Positions 45,711 through 53,767 of a DNA stretch of 64,000 bases are shown piece by piece. Positions within the stretch are counted from its first letter, which is position 1. Each line of letters starts with the position of its first letter. The position numbers and the translations under genes were made by a program. The DNA is taken from positions 86,929 through 150,928 of the forward strand of contig NZ_BAABAU010000005.1 in assembly GCF_039537585.1 (NCBI RefSeq), read 5' to 3'. This stretch comes from Frondihabitans peucedani (GTDB lineage: Bacteria; Actinomycetota; Actinomycetes; Actinomycetales; Microbacteriaceae). The notes beneath the pieces were generated by a model. It was not told the DNA's origin and searched no databases. It saw only the letters and a list, made by a program, of their open reading frames with translations.

Positions 45711-45716
45711 GACCGG

Positions 45717-46970
45717 ATGGAGTCCTCGCCGTCCGACGGAGGGGCGTCGGCGAACGACGCGCCCGCACCGCGCGACGCGCGTCCGCTCAGCGACACGAGT
45801 GCGCCGCGCGGCGCGCGTCCGCTCGAGGACTCGCCGCTGGTCGACGTCGTGCCCGGCGGGATGCCCGACGGCATGCTGATCGCCGGCTCGTGGGCCTGGC
45901 GGGTGCTGGCCGTGGCGGGCGTCGTCGCGCTCGTCGTGCTGCTCGTGGCGCGGTTCCCGGTCATCGTCATCCCGCTCGTCGTGGCGATCCTGCTCGCGGC
46001 GCTCCTCCTGCCGGGGGCGGCCCTCCTCCAGCGGCACGGCTGGCCGCGCTGGACGACCGTGCTCGCGGCGATCGTCGTCGTGCTCGGGGTCCTGGTGGGC
46101 CTCGGCATGCTGGTCGCGACCGAGATCTCGAGCGGCCTCCCCTCGCTGGTGCGGCAGACCCTCGAGGCGTACCGTGACGCCCGCGGATTCCTGACCGGCG
46201 GCCCGTTCCACTTCACCCACGACCAGCTGCACACGTTCTACCGCGACGTGCTGAAGGGGCTGCAGGCCAACACCGACGACCTCGTCGCGCGCGCGGCCTC
46301 CGTGGGCTCGTGGGTCGGCCGCTTCGTGACCGGGCTCCTCCTCGCCGCGTTCGCGACCGTGATCCTGCTCATCGACGGCGCCGGCGTCTGGCGGTTCCTC
46401 GTCGGGCTCGTGCCGAGACGGGCACGCCTCCGGGTCGACGAGGCGGGGCGCGACGGCTGGACGACCCTCACGCGGTTCGTCCGGATGCAGCTGTTCGTGG
46501 CGCTCGTCGACGCCGTCGGGATCGGGCTGGTCGCCGGCATCCTGGGGATCCCTCTCGCCATCCCGATCGCCGTCGCGGTCTTCATCGGCTCGTTCGTGCC
46601 GATCGTCGGCGCCGTCGTCACGGGCATCGTCGCCGTCTTCGTCGCGCTCGTCTACAACGGCCCGGTGGCGGCCCTCGTCATGCTCGCGGGCGTGCTCGTG
46701 GTGCAGTCGCTCGAGGGCTACGTGCTACAGAGGCTCGTCACGAACGGCCCGGTCAAGGTGCACCCGCTCGCCGTGGTCTTCGGAGTCGCCCTCGGCACGC
46801 TGCTCGCCGGGGTGGCCGGCGCCCTCTTCGCGGTGCCCGTCATCGCCACGCTGCACGCCATGGCCCGGAGCATCGCCTCGCGCGCGCCCGGGCGACCTCA
46901 CAGGCTGGCCGAAGACGATATGGTGCTGCACACGCGTGCGGCCGAGAAAGGTACGAGTGACGATGTCTGA
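45717..46970 (+). CDS. AI-2E family transporter (UPF0118)
   Basis: 417 residues, about seven to eight membrane helices. The N-terminal 55 residues are a disordered Asp/Pro/Ala-rich region. Family landmarks: ARFPVIVIPLVVAILLAALL, a long extracytoplasmic segment (LEAYRDARGFL...), GFVTGLLL-type helix, FIGSFVPIVGAVVTG and a late LVVQSLEGYVLQRLV. Members export AI-2 or act as ion antiporters; substrate is unknown here. Overlaps ilvA by 8 nt, so the two are translationally coupled. Confidence 0.9.
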   Translation: MESSPSDGGASANDAPAPRDARPLSDTSAPRGARPLEDSPLVDVVPGGMPDGMLIAGSWAWRVLAVAGVVALVVLLVARFPVIVIPLVVAILLAALLLPGAALLQRHGWPRWTTVLAAIVVVLGVLVGLGMLVATEISSGLPSLVRQTLEAYRDARGFLTGGPFHFTHDQLHTFYRDVLKGLQANTDDLVARAASVGSWVGRFVTGLLLAAFATVILLIDGAGVWRFLVGLVPRRARLRVDEAGRDGWTTLTRFVRMQLFVALVDAVGIGLVAGILGIPLAIPIAVAVFIGSFVPIVGAVVTGIVAVFVALVYNGPVAALVMLAGVLVVQSLEGYVLQRLVTNGPVKVHPLAVVFGVALGTLLAGVAGALFAVPVIATLHAMARSIASRAPGRPHRLAEDDMVLHTRAAEKGTSDDV

Positions 46971-48204
46971 CCTCACCCTGGCGGGGCCCACCCTGGCCGA
47001 GTTCCACCAGGCGCGCGAGCGGGTCTCCCGCGTCGTCCACGTCACCCCGATGGAGAGCTCGTCGTTCCTCTCCCAGGCGCTCGGCGCGCCCGTCTTCCTG
47101 AAGTGCGAGAACCTGCAGCGCACCGGCTCGTACAAGATCCGCGGCGCCTACAACCGGCTGTCGCAGCTCGGCGAGTCGGAGCGCTCCCGCGGCGTCGTCG
47201 CCGCGTCGGCGGGCAACCACGCGCAGGGCGTCGCTCTCGCAGCCCGCGAGCTCGGGATCCCCGCCACCATCTACATGCCGCTCGGAGTGGCGCTGCCGAA
47301 GCTCCAGGCGACGCGCGACTACGGCGCGGAGGTCGTGCTGAGCGGCCACTCCGTCGAGGAGGCGCTCCTCGCGGCCAAGGCCTACTCGGAGCAGAGCGGC
47401 GCCGTCTTCATCCCGCCCTACGACCACCCCGACGTGATCGCCGGACAGGGCACCCTCGGCCTCGAGATCCTCGAGCAGGTGCCCGACGTCGACACCATCG
47501 TCATGGCGATCGGCGGCGGCGGCCTGATCTCGGGTGTCGCGAGCGTCGTCACGCAGATGCGCGCCCAGACCGGCGGCTCGATCAGGATCATCGGCGTCCA
47601 GGCGGCGAACTCGGCCCCCTACGCCCTGTCGATGAAGCTCGGCGCGCTCACGGGCGTCGTCCCGACCCCGACCATCTCCGACGGAATCGCCGTCGCCAAG
47701 CCGGGCGTGCTGAACTTCGAGATCGTGCGCGAGACCGTCTCCGAGGTCGTCACGGTCAGCGACGACGACACCGCCCGCGCGATCCTGGTGCTCCTCGAGC
47801 GCGCCAAGCAGGTCGTCGAGCCGGCCGGAGCCGTCGGGGTGGCCGCGATCCTGACCGATCAGATCCAGCCGCTCGGCAAGACGGTCGTCGTGCTCTCGGG
47901 CGGAAACATCGACCCGCTCATGATGGAGCGCGTGATCAGCCGGGGCCTCGCCGCCTCGGAGCGCTACCTGCACTTCCGGGTGATGCTGCCCGACCGCCCC
48001 GGCCAGCTGTCGCGCGTCTCGGAGATCATCTCGGAGGCGAACGCCAACGTGGTCGAGGTACTGCACACCCGGCACGGCCGGGGCCTCCAGATCAGCGAGG
48101 TCGAGCTCGAGCTGAGCGTCGAGACGCGCGGCCCCGACCACGCCGAGCAGGTCATGCAGCACCTCCGCGACGCCGGCTTCACGCCGCAGTCGCTGATGTC
48201 GTAG
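46963..48204 (+). CDS. ilvA: Threonine ammonia-lyase (catabolic-length, with ACT domain)
   Basis: 413 residues. PLP enzyme converting threonine to 2-oxobutanoate and ammonia. Lys in RTGSYKIRGAYNR binds PLP; SAGNHAQGVALAAR, glycine loop AIGGGGLISGVASV and VLSGGNIDP are present. A single C-terminal ACT domain (FRVMLPDRPGQLSRVSEI) marks the shorter isoform rather than the 500-residue biosynthetic type. ATG at 46963 lies inside the permease 3' end. Convergent with greA (9-nt gap). Confidence 0.93.
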   Translation: MSDLTLAGPTLAEFHQARERVSRVVHVTPMESSSFLSQALGAPVFLKCENLQRTGSYKIRGAYNRLSQLGESERSRGVVAASAGNHAQGVALAARELGIPATIYMPLGVALPKLQATRDYGAEVVLSGHSVEEALLAAKAYSEQSGAVFIPPYDHPDVIAGQGTLGLEILEQVPDVDTIVMAIGGGGLISGVASVVTQMRAQTGGSIRIIGVQAANSAPYALSMKLGALTGVVPTPTISDGIAVAKPGVLNFEIVRETVSEVVTVSDDDTARAILVLLERAKQVVEPAGAVGVAAILTDQIQPLGKTVVVLSGGNIDPLMMERVISRGLAASERYLHFRVMLPDRPGQLSRVSEIISEANANVVEVLHTRHGRGLQISEVELELSVETRGPDHAEQVMQHLRDAGFTPQSLMS

Positions 48205-48213
48205 CCCGAGGGC

Positions 48214-48705
48214 CTACGGCTGGTAGGGCTCGACCGAGGTGATCGAGACGGTGATCTCCTTGCCGTTCGGTGCCGTGTAGCTCGTGGTGGTGCCGGCGGT
48301 CTGACCCGAGATGGCCTCGCCGAGGGGGCTGGTCGGGCTGTAGACGGTGAGGTCGCTGCCGGGGGCGATGATCTCGCGGCTGCCGAGGACGAACGTCGAC
48401 TCGTCGCCCGCGATCGTCGCGGTGATCAGCATGCCGGGGCCGACGATGCCGGTGTCGGCCGCGCCCTCCGAGATGGTGGCCGTCTTCAGGAGGTTGGTGA
48501 GCGTGCGGATCCTGGCCTCGATCTTCGCCTGCTCGTCTTTCGCGGCGTGGTAGCCGCCGTTCTCCTTGAGGTCGCCCTCTTCGCGCGCGGCGGAGATGCG
48601 GCCGACGATCTCGTCGCGGCCGGTGGTGCTCAGGGTCTCCAGCTCTCTCGCGAGGCGGTCGTAGGCCTCCTGCGAGAGCCAGGTGGCGGAATCCGTGTTG
48701 CTCAT
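48214..48705 (-). CDS. greA: Transcription elongation factor GreA
   Basis: 163 residues. Rescues backtracked RNA polymerase by stimulating transcript cleavage. The coiled-coil tip has the catalytic acidic pair and the signature AAREEGDLKENGGYHAAKDEQ split across the hairpin; the C-terminal FKBP-like domain shows YSPTSPLGEAISGQTAG. ATG start with AGGAGAAAG upstream. It follows DUF4307 in the same direction after a terminator, so probably has its own promoter. Confidence 0.97.
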   Translation of the reverse strand: MSNTDSATWLSQEAYDRLARELETLSTTGRDEIVGRISAAREEGDLKENGGYHAAKDEQAKIEARIRTLTNLLKTATISEGAADTGIVGPGMLITATIAGDESTFVLGSREIIAPGSDLTVYSPTSPLGEAISGQTAGTTTSYTAPNGKEITVSITSVEPYQP

Positions 48706-48770
48706 GACTTTCTCCTACTCGTCGGCGCGTGCGGACGCGGTGAACGCCTCGTCCCCAGGATGTCGCCCCG

Positions 48771-48801
48771 AAAAAAGGAGACCGGCCGTGTGGCCGGTCT
48801 C
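48771..48801 (-). terminator. Rho-independent terminator of the DUF4307 gene
   Basis: Minus strand: GAGACCGGCC-ACAC-GGCCGGTCTC followed by CTTTTTT; a 10-bp stem and T-tract, the cleanest intrinsic terminator in the window. Confidence 0.93.
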
Positions 48802-48820
48802 GATGGTGAATCAGGTGAGC

Positions 48821-49294
48821 TTACGGCAGCCAGCACTTGTCGATCAAGCCCGTGACGCCGCGATTCATCGTCGTGATGTCGGTCGTGTACGTGTTCGCCT
48901 GCGCTGTGGAGGGCGGCAGGTGCACGATCTTCCAGCCGACGACGTCGAAGCCGGAGTTCAGGACCTCGACCGCGCAGTCGACCCGCGTGCCGGGGTCGAC
49001 GCTCACCTCGGAGCGCACGGTCGCCGAGTGGTCGTCGTGGATCACGTAGCCGGCGTCGTTCGTCTCGACGGTCGCGCTGGTGCCGTCGAAGGCCGCGAAG
49101 ATCACCCAGGCCCCGAAGACGATGACGAAGGCGCCGCCGACGATGACGGCGATCCAGCGACGTCGGAGGCGGTACGACCGGGTGCGCCCGTAGCGGACGT
49201 CGAGAGCGGTCTCGCCGCGCGCCGCACGGCCGACACCGTCGCCTCGCGGCGTCCGGTCGTCGCGGCCGGTGCTCTTGGTCGGGCTGGGCGCCAC
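48821..49294 (-). CDS. DUF4307 family membrane protein
   Basis: 157 residues. A cytoplasmic Arg/Asp/Gly-rich N-terminus (residues 1-45), one transmembrane helix (WIAVIVGGAFVIVFGAWVIFA), then an external beta domain with two Cys (RVDCAVEVLNS, IDKCWLP), probably disulfide-linked. Conserved beside mca and greA in actinobacteria (Rv1081c position). Function unknown. GTG start with GGAGAAA upstream; divergent from mca. Confidence 0.85.
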   Translation of the reverse strand: MAPSPTKSTGRDDRTPRGDGVGRAARGETALDVRYGRTRSYRLRRRWIAVIVGGAFVIVFGAWVIFAAFDGTSATVETNDAGYVIHDDHSATVRSEVSVDPGTRVDCAVEVLNSGFDVVGWKIVHLPPSTAQANTYTTDITTMNRGVTGLIDKCWLP

Positions 49295-49368
49295 GGGTGT
49301 TTCTCCGTCCGATTATCCTTGAGCACAGGTTAGCAACGCTGACCGTGACAGAAATCCGAGGACTCCCC

Positions 49369-50229
49369 GTGACCCTGCGCCTCCTGGCGGTGCACGCCCA
49401 CCCCGACGACGAGTCCAGCAAGGGCTCCGCCACCTACGCCCACTACGTCAAGCGCGGCGCCGAGGTGCTGATCGTGAGCGCGACCGGCGGCGAGCAGGGC
49501 TCGATCCTCAACGAGAAGCTCGAGGCCCGCGCGCACGCCGAGCGCGACATGGCCGGGCTCCGGGTGCTCGAGATGGCCCGCGCGCAGGAGGCCATGGGCG
49601 TCGACCACGCCTGGCTCGGCTACCACGACTCCGGGCTCCCCGAGGAGGGCGAGAGCGTCGCGGTGAACTCGTTCGCGACGATCCCGCTCGAGATCTCGGC
49701 CGAGCCGCTCGTGCGCATCATCCGCCGGTTCAAGCCGCAGGTGCTCATCACCTACGACGAGAACGGCGGCTACCCGCACCCCGACCACATCCGGACGCAC
49801 GAGATCTCGCTCGCCGCCTACGAGGCCGCCGCCGACCCGTCGAAGTACCCCGCTGCCGGTCCTGCCTGGCAGGTGTCGAAGCTGTACTACGACCGCATCA
49901 TGAACGCGACGCGCATGAGGGCGATCTACGACGCGATCAAGGAGGAGACGCCCGACTCCCCGGTCCTCGCGCAGATGGACGAGATGTTCAAGCGCTGGGG
50001 CGAGCGGCCCGACCTCTCGACGACCCACATCGACGTCGCCGACTCGTTCGAGGAGCGCGACCTGGCGCTCAAGTCGCACGCCAGCCAGGTCGACCCCGAG
50101 GGCTTCTTCTTCCTGTACCCGCTCGATCTCCAGCGCCGCGTCTGGCCGACGGAGGACTTCCAGCTGATCGACTCCAAGGTCGAGACGACCCTGCCCGAGA
50201 CCGACCTGTTCGCGGGGATCACCGAATGA
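49369..50229 (+). CDS. mca: Mycothiol S-conjugate amidase
   Basis: 286 residues. Cleaves mycothiol conjugates of toxic electrophiles so that mercapturates are exported. LmbE-like zinc fold: AVHAHPDDESSKGSATYA at the N-terminus (ligands His, Asp, Asp), TGGEQGSILN, YHDSGLPEEGE, and YPHPDHIRTHE. The GTG at 49369 has GAGGA upstream and matches the family's MTLRL N-terminus; an earlier GTG (49345) is less likely. Shows that the organism makes mycothiol. Confidence 0.93.
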   Translation: MTLRLLAVHAHPDDESSKGSATYAHYVKRGAEVLIVSATGGEQGSILNEKLEARAHAERDMAGLRVLEMARAQEAMGVDHAWLGYHDSGLPEEGESVAVNSFATIPLEISAEPLVRIIRRFKPQVLITYDENGGYPHPDHIRTHEISLAAYEAAADPSKYPAAGPAWQVSKLYYDRIMNATRMRAIYDAIKEETPDSPVLAQMDEMFKRWGERPDLSTTHIDVADSFEERDLALKSHASQVDPEGFFFLYPLDLQRRVWPTEDFQLIDSKVETTLPETDLFAGITE

Positions 50230-50558
50230 CCCTGCTCGGGCTCGCGACGGTCGTCCTGGCCGAGACCGGCAACCCGTCGGCGCCGGTCAAGGCCGTGCCC
50301 GACAGCCAGGTGACCCCGGGCTGGATCGGGTTCCTCGCGATCTTCTTCGTCGGGCTCGCGACCGTCCTGCTCATTGTCGACATGACGAGGCGCGTCCGTC
50401 GCACCCGCTACCGCGGAGAGATCCGCGAGCAGATCGAGCTCGAGCGCCAGGAGGCTGCGAAGGCCGCCGCCGGGCTCGACGACGAGCTGCGCGACGGGGG
50501 CCATGTCGGGCCGCAGGAGCGGGCGCCGCGGCCCGGGTCGCCGGGCGAGCCCCGCTGA
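50226..50558 (+). CDS. Small membrane protein in the mca operon
   Basis: 110 residues. A short external N-terminus with LAETGNPSAPVKAVPD, one transmembrane helix (GWIGFLAIFFVGLATVLLIV), then a basic juxtamembrane stretch (MTRRVRRTRYRGEIREQIE) leading into a charged tail. ATGA overlap with mca. A similar small gene follows mca in mycobacteria (Rv1083 position, from memory). Function unknown. The stop codon lies in TGATCCTGCG, an octamer copy. Confidence 0.8.
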   Translation: MTLLGLATVVLAETGNPSAPVKAVPDSQVTPGWIGFLAIFFVGLATVLLIVDMTRRVRRTRYRGEIREQIELERQEAAKAAAGLDDELRDGGHVGPQERAPRPGSPGEPR

Positions 50559-50676
50559 TCCTGCGCTCCCTCGATCGCCTGGGTCGCGGCTGCCGCCGCT
50601 GCCGCCCAACGTCTCGCGGACGAATCACCCTGCCGCGGCCGGGTGCGCAGTCCGCGAGACGTCGCGCGGCGCGAGC

Positions 50677-51324
50677 CTACGAGCGCGGCAGGGCGACCAG
50701 CAGCACGGCCGTCCAGTGGCAGAGGAACGCCAGGACGGTCAGCGCGTGGAAGATCTCGTGGAACCCGAAGACGCCGGGCACGGGGTTCGGCCGCTTGATG
50801 CCGTAGATCACGGCGCCGGCGATGTAGAGGGCGCCGCCGATCAGCACGAGCGTCATCGAGACGGCGTTGAAGGCGAAGAGGTCGCCCATGTAGATCAGGG
50901 CTCCGACGCCGAGCAGCACGTAGAGCGGGACGTAGAGCCAGCGGGGGGCGCCGGTCCAGAAGACGCGGAACGCAATGCCGAAGACCGCACCGCCCCAGAC
51001 CAGGATCAGCAGCGTGGTCGCCTTCTCGGTCGAGAGGCCGAGCACCGCGATCGGCGTGTAGGTGCCGGCGATCAGCAGGAAGATGTTCGAGTGGTCGAAG
51101 CGCTTCAGCAGCAGCTTCGCCTTCGGCTTCCAGTCGAACCGGTGGTAGGTCGCCGAGATGCCGAAGAGCAGGAGCGACGTGCCGAAGTACACGGCCGTCG
51201 ACGCCTTCGCCGCGGGGCCGTGAGCGACCGAGACCAGGATCACGCCCAGCACGATCGCGAGTGGGAACGTGCCCGTATGGATCCAGCCGCGCCAGGTGGG
51301 CTTGATCTCGAGAGTGGCCGTCAT
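50677..51324 (-). CDS. Hemolysin III family membrane protein (PAQR-like)
   Basis: 215 residues, seven predicted helices. Signature residues of the PAQR/hemolysin III family: GISATYHRFDWKP, FDHSNIFLLIAGTYTP, and GFHEIFHALTVLAFLCHW, which together form the putative zinc site of Asp and His residues. Bacterial members may be hydrolases (CREST-like) rather than true hemolysins. ATG start behind TAGCAT at 6 nt (leaderless). Divergent from uppS across an 11-bp tandem repeat array. Confidence 0.9.
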   Translation of the reverse strand: MTATLEIKPTWRGWIHTGTFPLAIVLGVILVSVAHGPAAKASTAVYFGTSLLLFGISATYHRFDWKPKAKLLLKRFDHSNIFLLIAGTYTPIAVLGLSTEKATTLLILVWGGAVFGIAFRVFWTGAPRWLYVPLYVLLGVGALIYMGDLFAFNAVSMTLVLIGGALYIAGAVIYGIKRPNPVPGVFGFHEIFHALTVLAFLCHWTAVLLVALPRS

Positions 51325-51330
51325 GGGGCG

Positions 51331-51336
51331 ATGCTA
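51331..51336 (-). promoter_or_regulatory. -10 box of the hemolysin III gene (leaderless)
   Basis: TAGCAT on the minus strand, 6 nt before the ATG at 51324. Confidence 0.5.
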
Positions 51337-51376
51337 GCCGACTAACCTGCACAACGGTGTGAACGTATCGAACTGT

Positions 51377-51442
51377 CGGCGGCAGGTCGGCGGCAGGTGG
51401 GCGGCAAGTCGCTGGCAGGTCGCGGGCAGGTCACCCGCAGGT
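51377..51442. repeat. Tandem repeat, 6 x 11 bp, between divergent promoters
   Basis: Six units of consensus CGCNGGCAGGT with exact 11-bp spacing, about one helical turn, between the hemolysin III and uppS promoters. Confidence 0.85.
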
Positions 51443-51490
51443 CGCACACGGTCGCCCGCTCGACGGACGAATCGCTCGGGAACGAGGGAC

Positions 51491-51496
51491 TACCGT
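51491..51496 (+). promoter_or_regulatory. -10 box of uppS (leaderless)
   Basis: TACCGT ends 6 nt before the GTG at 51503. Confidence 0.45.
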
Positions 51497-51502
51497 AGCC
51501 TC

Positions 51503-52315
51503 GTGACCACCAGGCGACGGACGACCAGCGACGATTCCGCTGACACGCCCGTCGGCCGCGGGTTCCTCTACGGGCTCTACCAGAACCGCATCCGGCGTGG
51601 TCTCGCGGGCCTCGACCTGCCCCACCACGTGGCCATGATCGTCGACGGCAACCGCCGCTGGGCGAAAGAGCGGATGCTCGAGACCGCCGCTCACGGGCAC
51701 CGGGCCGGCGCCGCCAAGATCCGCGAGTTCCTGACCTGGTGCGACGACCTCGGCATCCGGGTCGTCACGCTCTACCTCCTGTCGTCCGACAACCTGACGA
51801 ACCGCGAGGGCGGCGAGCTCGACTCCCTCGTCGAGATCATCGCCGACCTCGCCGAAGACCTCTCGAGGTCGCGCGACTGGCGGGTGCAGCACGTCGGCTC
51901 CGTCGAGGGTCTCCCCGCACAGCTCGTCGACGCGCTGCAGGCGGCCGAGTCGAGCACCGCGACTCACACGGGCCTCCACGTGAACCTCGCCGTCGGCTAC
52001 GGCGGGCGCCGCGAGATCGTCGACGCGCTCCGGAGCATCGTGCGGAAGCACGGCGAGGGCGGCGGCACGATCGACGACCTCGCCGAGGTCCTGACCCCCG
52101 AGATGATCGCCGACCACCTCTACACCGGCGGTCAGCCCGACCCCGACCTCGTCATCCGCACGTCCGGCGAGCAGCGCCTCAGCGACTTCATGCTCTGGCA
52201 GAGCGCCCACAGCGAGTTCTACTTCGTCGAGGCCTACTACCCCGACCTGCGCGAGGTCGACTTCCTGCGCGCGGTCCGCGACTTCGCGAATCGGCACCGG
52301 CGGTACGGCGGCTAG
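51503..52315 (+). CDS. uppS: cis-Prenyl (isoprenyl) diphosphate synthase
   Basis: 270 residues. Condenses isopentenyl diphosphate in cis; the order next to mca and hemolysin III matches Rv1086 of M. tuberculosis, a short-chain Z,E-farnesyl diphosphate synthase, so the product may be short rather than undecaprenyl. Seen: VAMIVDGNRRWAKE (catalytic Asp), GAAKIREFLTWC, LYLLSSDNL, and RTSGEQRLSDFMLWQSAHSE with the conserved Arg-Ser-Glu. GTG start placed by the leaderless promoter. Confidence 0.92.
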   Translation: MTTRRRTTSDDSADTPVGRGFLYGLYQNRIRRGLAGLDLPHHVAMIVDGNRRWAKERMLETAAHGHRAGAAKIREFLTWCDDLGIRVVTLYLLSSDNLTNREGGELDSLVEIIADLAEDLSRSRDWRVQHVGSVEGLPAQLVDALQAAESSTATHTGLHVNLAVGYGGRREIVDALRSIVRKHGEGGGTIDDLAEVLTPEMIADHLYTGGQPDPDLVIRTSGEQRLSDFMLWQSAHSEFYFVEAYYPDLREVDFLRAVRDFANRHRRYGG

Positions 52316-52364
52316 CCTCCCGCGGGTACGGTAGGTGGGTTAGCCGTACAGCAGGGAGCCCGCC

Positions 52365-53492
52365 GTGACCACCATCGACGAATTCCGCGACACCTTCGCC
52401 GAAGACCCCGGATACCTCGACTTCGCCTCATTCGGACCGATGTCGCGCGCCGTCGTCGCGGAGCAGGCGGCGCTGTCGGAGATCCACGTCCGGGGCCGCT
52501 ACGGCGCCGCAGCCGTCTTCGACGAGCAGGGCATCCGCGTGCGCGAGGCCGTCCGCCGCGTCGCCGGCTTCCCGACCGACCGCGTCGTCTTTCAGCCGAA
52601 CGCGTCGATGGGCCTGATGCACGCCTTCTTCGGCCTCTCCGGGCAGGTGCTCTACTCCGCCCGCGAGTACCCGAGCATCCCTCTCGCCGCCCGCCGCGCA
52701 GCCCAGGCCCTGCACGTCCTCGACCCGATCACCATGCAGCCGCCCCAGGGAGTCGTGACGCCCGAGGTCGTCCGCGACAACCTCACGCCCGCCACCACCG
52801 CCGTCGCCGTCAGCCTGGTCGACTACCGGACCGGGTACCGGGCCGACCTCGAGGGCATCCGCGACGTCATCGGCGACCGGCTCCTGATCGTCGACGCGAT
52901 CCAGGGCTTCGGCGTGGTCGAGGCGCCGTACGAGGTCGCCGACGTCGTGGTCGCGGGCGGCCAGAAATGGGTCCGCGCAGGATGGGGCACCGGCTTCCTC
53001 GGCCTCTCCGAGCGGGCCGCCACCGACCTCGTCCCCCTCATCAGCGGTGTCAGCGGCACGATCGTGCCGCTCGGCGGCTCCTACGAAGAGGTCCCGCCGC
53101 CGCTCCAGGGCGCCGCCGCGTTCCAGATCACGAGGGCCGACCCGATCGCCGAGGCGCGCTTCGCGACTGCACTCGAGGGCATCGCCGAGGTCGGCGTGGG
53201 CGAGATCCAGCGCGCCATCACGCAGACCGTCTCGCGGCTCGTCGACATCGCCGACGAGTTCGCGCTGCCCGTGGCGTCCTCGCGCGACGAGTCGGAGCGC
53301 GCCGGGATCATCGTCCTCGAGCCCGAGCCCGAGCAGGTCACGGCGCTCACCGCGTCGCTGATCAACCACGGCGTCACGGCCACGGTCCGCGACGGCAGCG
53401 TGCGGCTGAGTGCCCACGTGTCGACGGGCGACGACACCCTCGAGGCGCTCCGCGGAGCACTCACGTCGTTCTCGTCGAGCGTCCTGTACTGA
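52365..53492 (+). CDS. Class V aminotransferase-fold PLP enzyme
   Basis: 375 residues. Fold-type I PLP protein of the cysteine desulfurase/kynureninase/serine aminotransferase group. LDFASFGPMSRAV at the N-terminus, QPNASMGLMHAFFGLS for the phosphate cup, LLIVDAIQGFGVVEAPYE (Asp that contacts the pyridine N), and GGQKWVRAGWGTGFL with the Schiff-base Lys. The specific reaction cannot be assigned. GTG start with AGGGAG 6-7 nt upstream. A 22-bp tandem repeat array begins two bases after its stop. Confidence 0.85.
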   Translation: MTTIDEFRDTFAEDPGYLDFASFGPMSRAVVAEQAALSEIHVRGRYGAAAVFDEQGIRVREAVRRVAGFPTDRVVFQPNASMGLMHAFFGLSGQVLYSAREYPSIPLAARRAAQALHVLDPITMQPPQGVVTPEVVRDNLTPATTAVAVSLVDYRTGYRADLEGIRDVIGDRLLIVDAIQGFGVVEAPYEVADVVVAGGQKWVRAGWGTGFLGLSERAATDLVPLISGVSGTIVPLGGSYEEVPPPLQGAAAFQITRADPIAEARFATALEGIAEVGVGEIQRAITQTVSRLVDIADEFALPVASSRDESERAGIIVLEPEPEQVTALTASLINHGVTATVRDGSVRLSAHVSTGDDTLEALRGALTSFSSSVLY

Positions 53493-53493
53493 G

Positions 53494-53581
53494 GCGCGTG
53501 CGGGGCGCGGGCGTTGCGCGTGCGGGGCGCGAGCGCCGCGCGTGCATAGCGCGAGTGTTGCTCGTGCGGGGCGCGAGTGAC
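53494..53581. repeat. Tandem repeat, 4 x 22 bp (8 x 11)
   Basis: Four 22-mers, each made of two 11-bp halves (GCGCGTGCGGG and GCGCGAGYGNN types), beginning right after the PLP enzyme stop and upstream of the phoH2 leader. Confidence 0.9.
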
Positions 53582-53767
53582 GGGCGTTAATCTGCGCGTA
53601 ACCGAACGGGGCGTGTCGGATTTGGCCTTTGCCGGTGGCACGACGTAGCTTCGAGCCATCGGGTAGAGCACCCGGTCGGGACGGCCACGTAAGTTCGTCC
53701 AGCTCTTGCTCCACGGCCGTCTCGCGGGAAGGTACCGAGTGCCCCGCACTCGGAGATGGAGTCGGTC
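53582..53767 (+). promoter_or_regulatory. Structured 5' leader of phoH2
   Basis: No gene. Stems: CGGGT/ACCCG near 53659-53673; a long-range GACGGCC/GGCCGTC pairing around an internal segment (about 53680-53722); and CCGAGTGC/GCACTCGG with a CCC loop (53735-53753) immediately before GGAG (53758-53761), the ribosome site of the GTG at 53768. It could be a cis-regulatory RNA; no known riboswitch class was recognised. Confidence 0.45.

Noticed and set aside
53494..53581. Possible mini-CRISPR array
   Set aside because: Units are contiguous 22-mers without spacers and no cas gene is present, so it is a plain tandem repeat.
53756..53767. ATG start for phoH2 at 53756
   Set aside because: It abuts an 8-bp hairpin with no room for a ribosome site; GGAG is placed correctly for the GTG at 53768.
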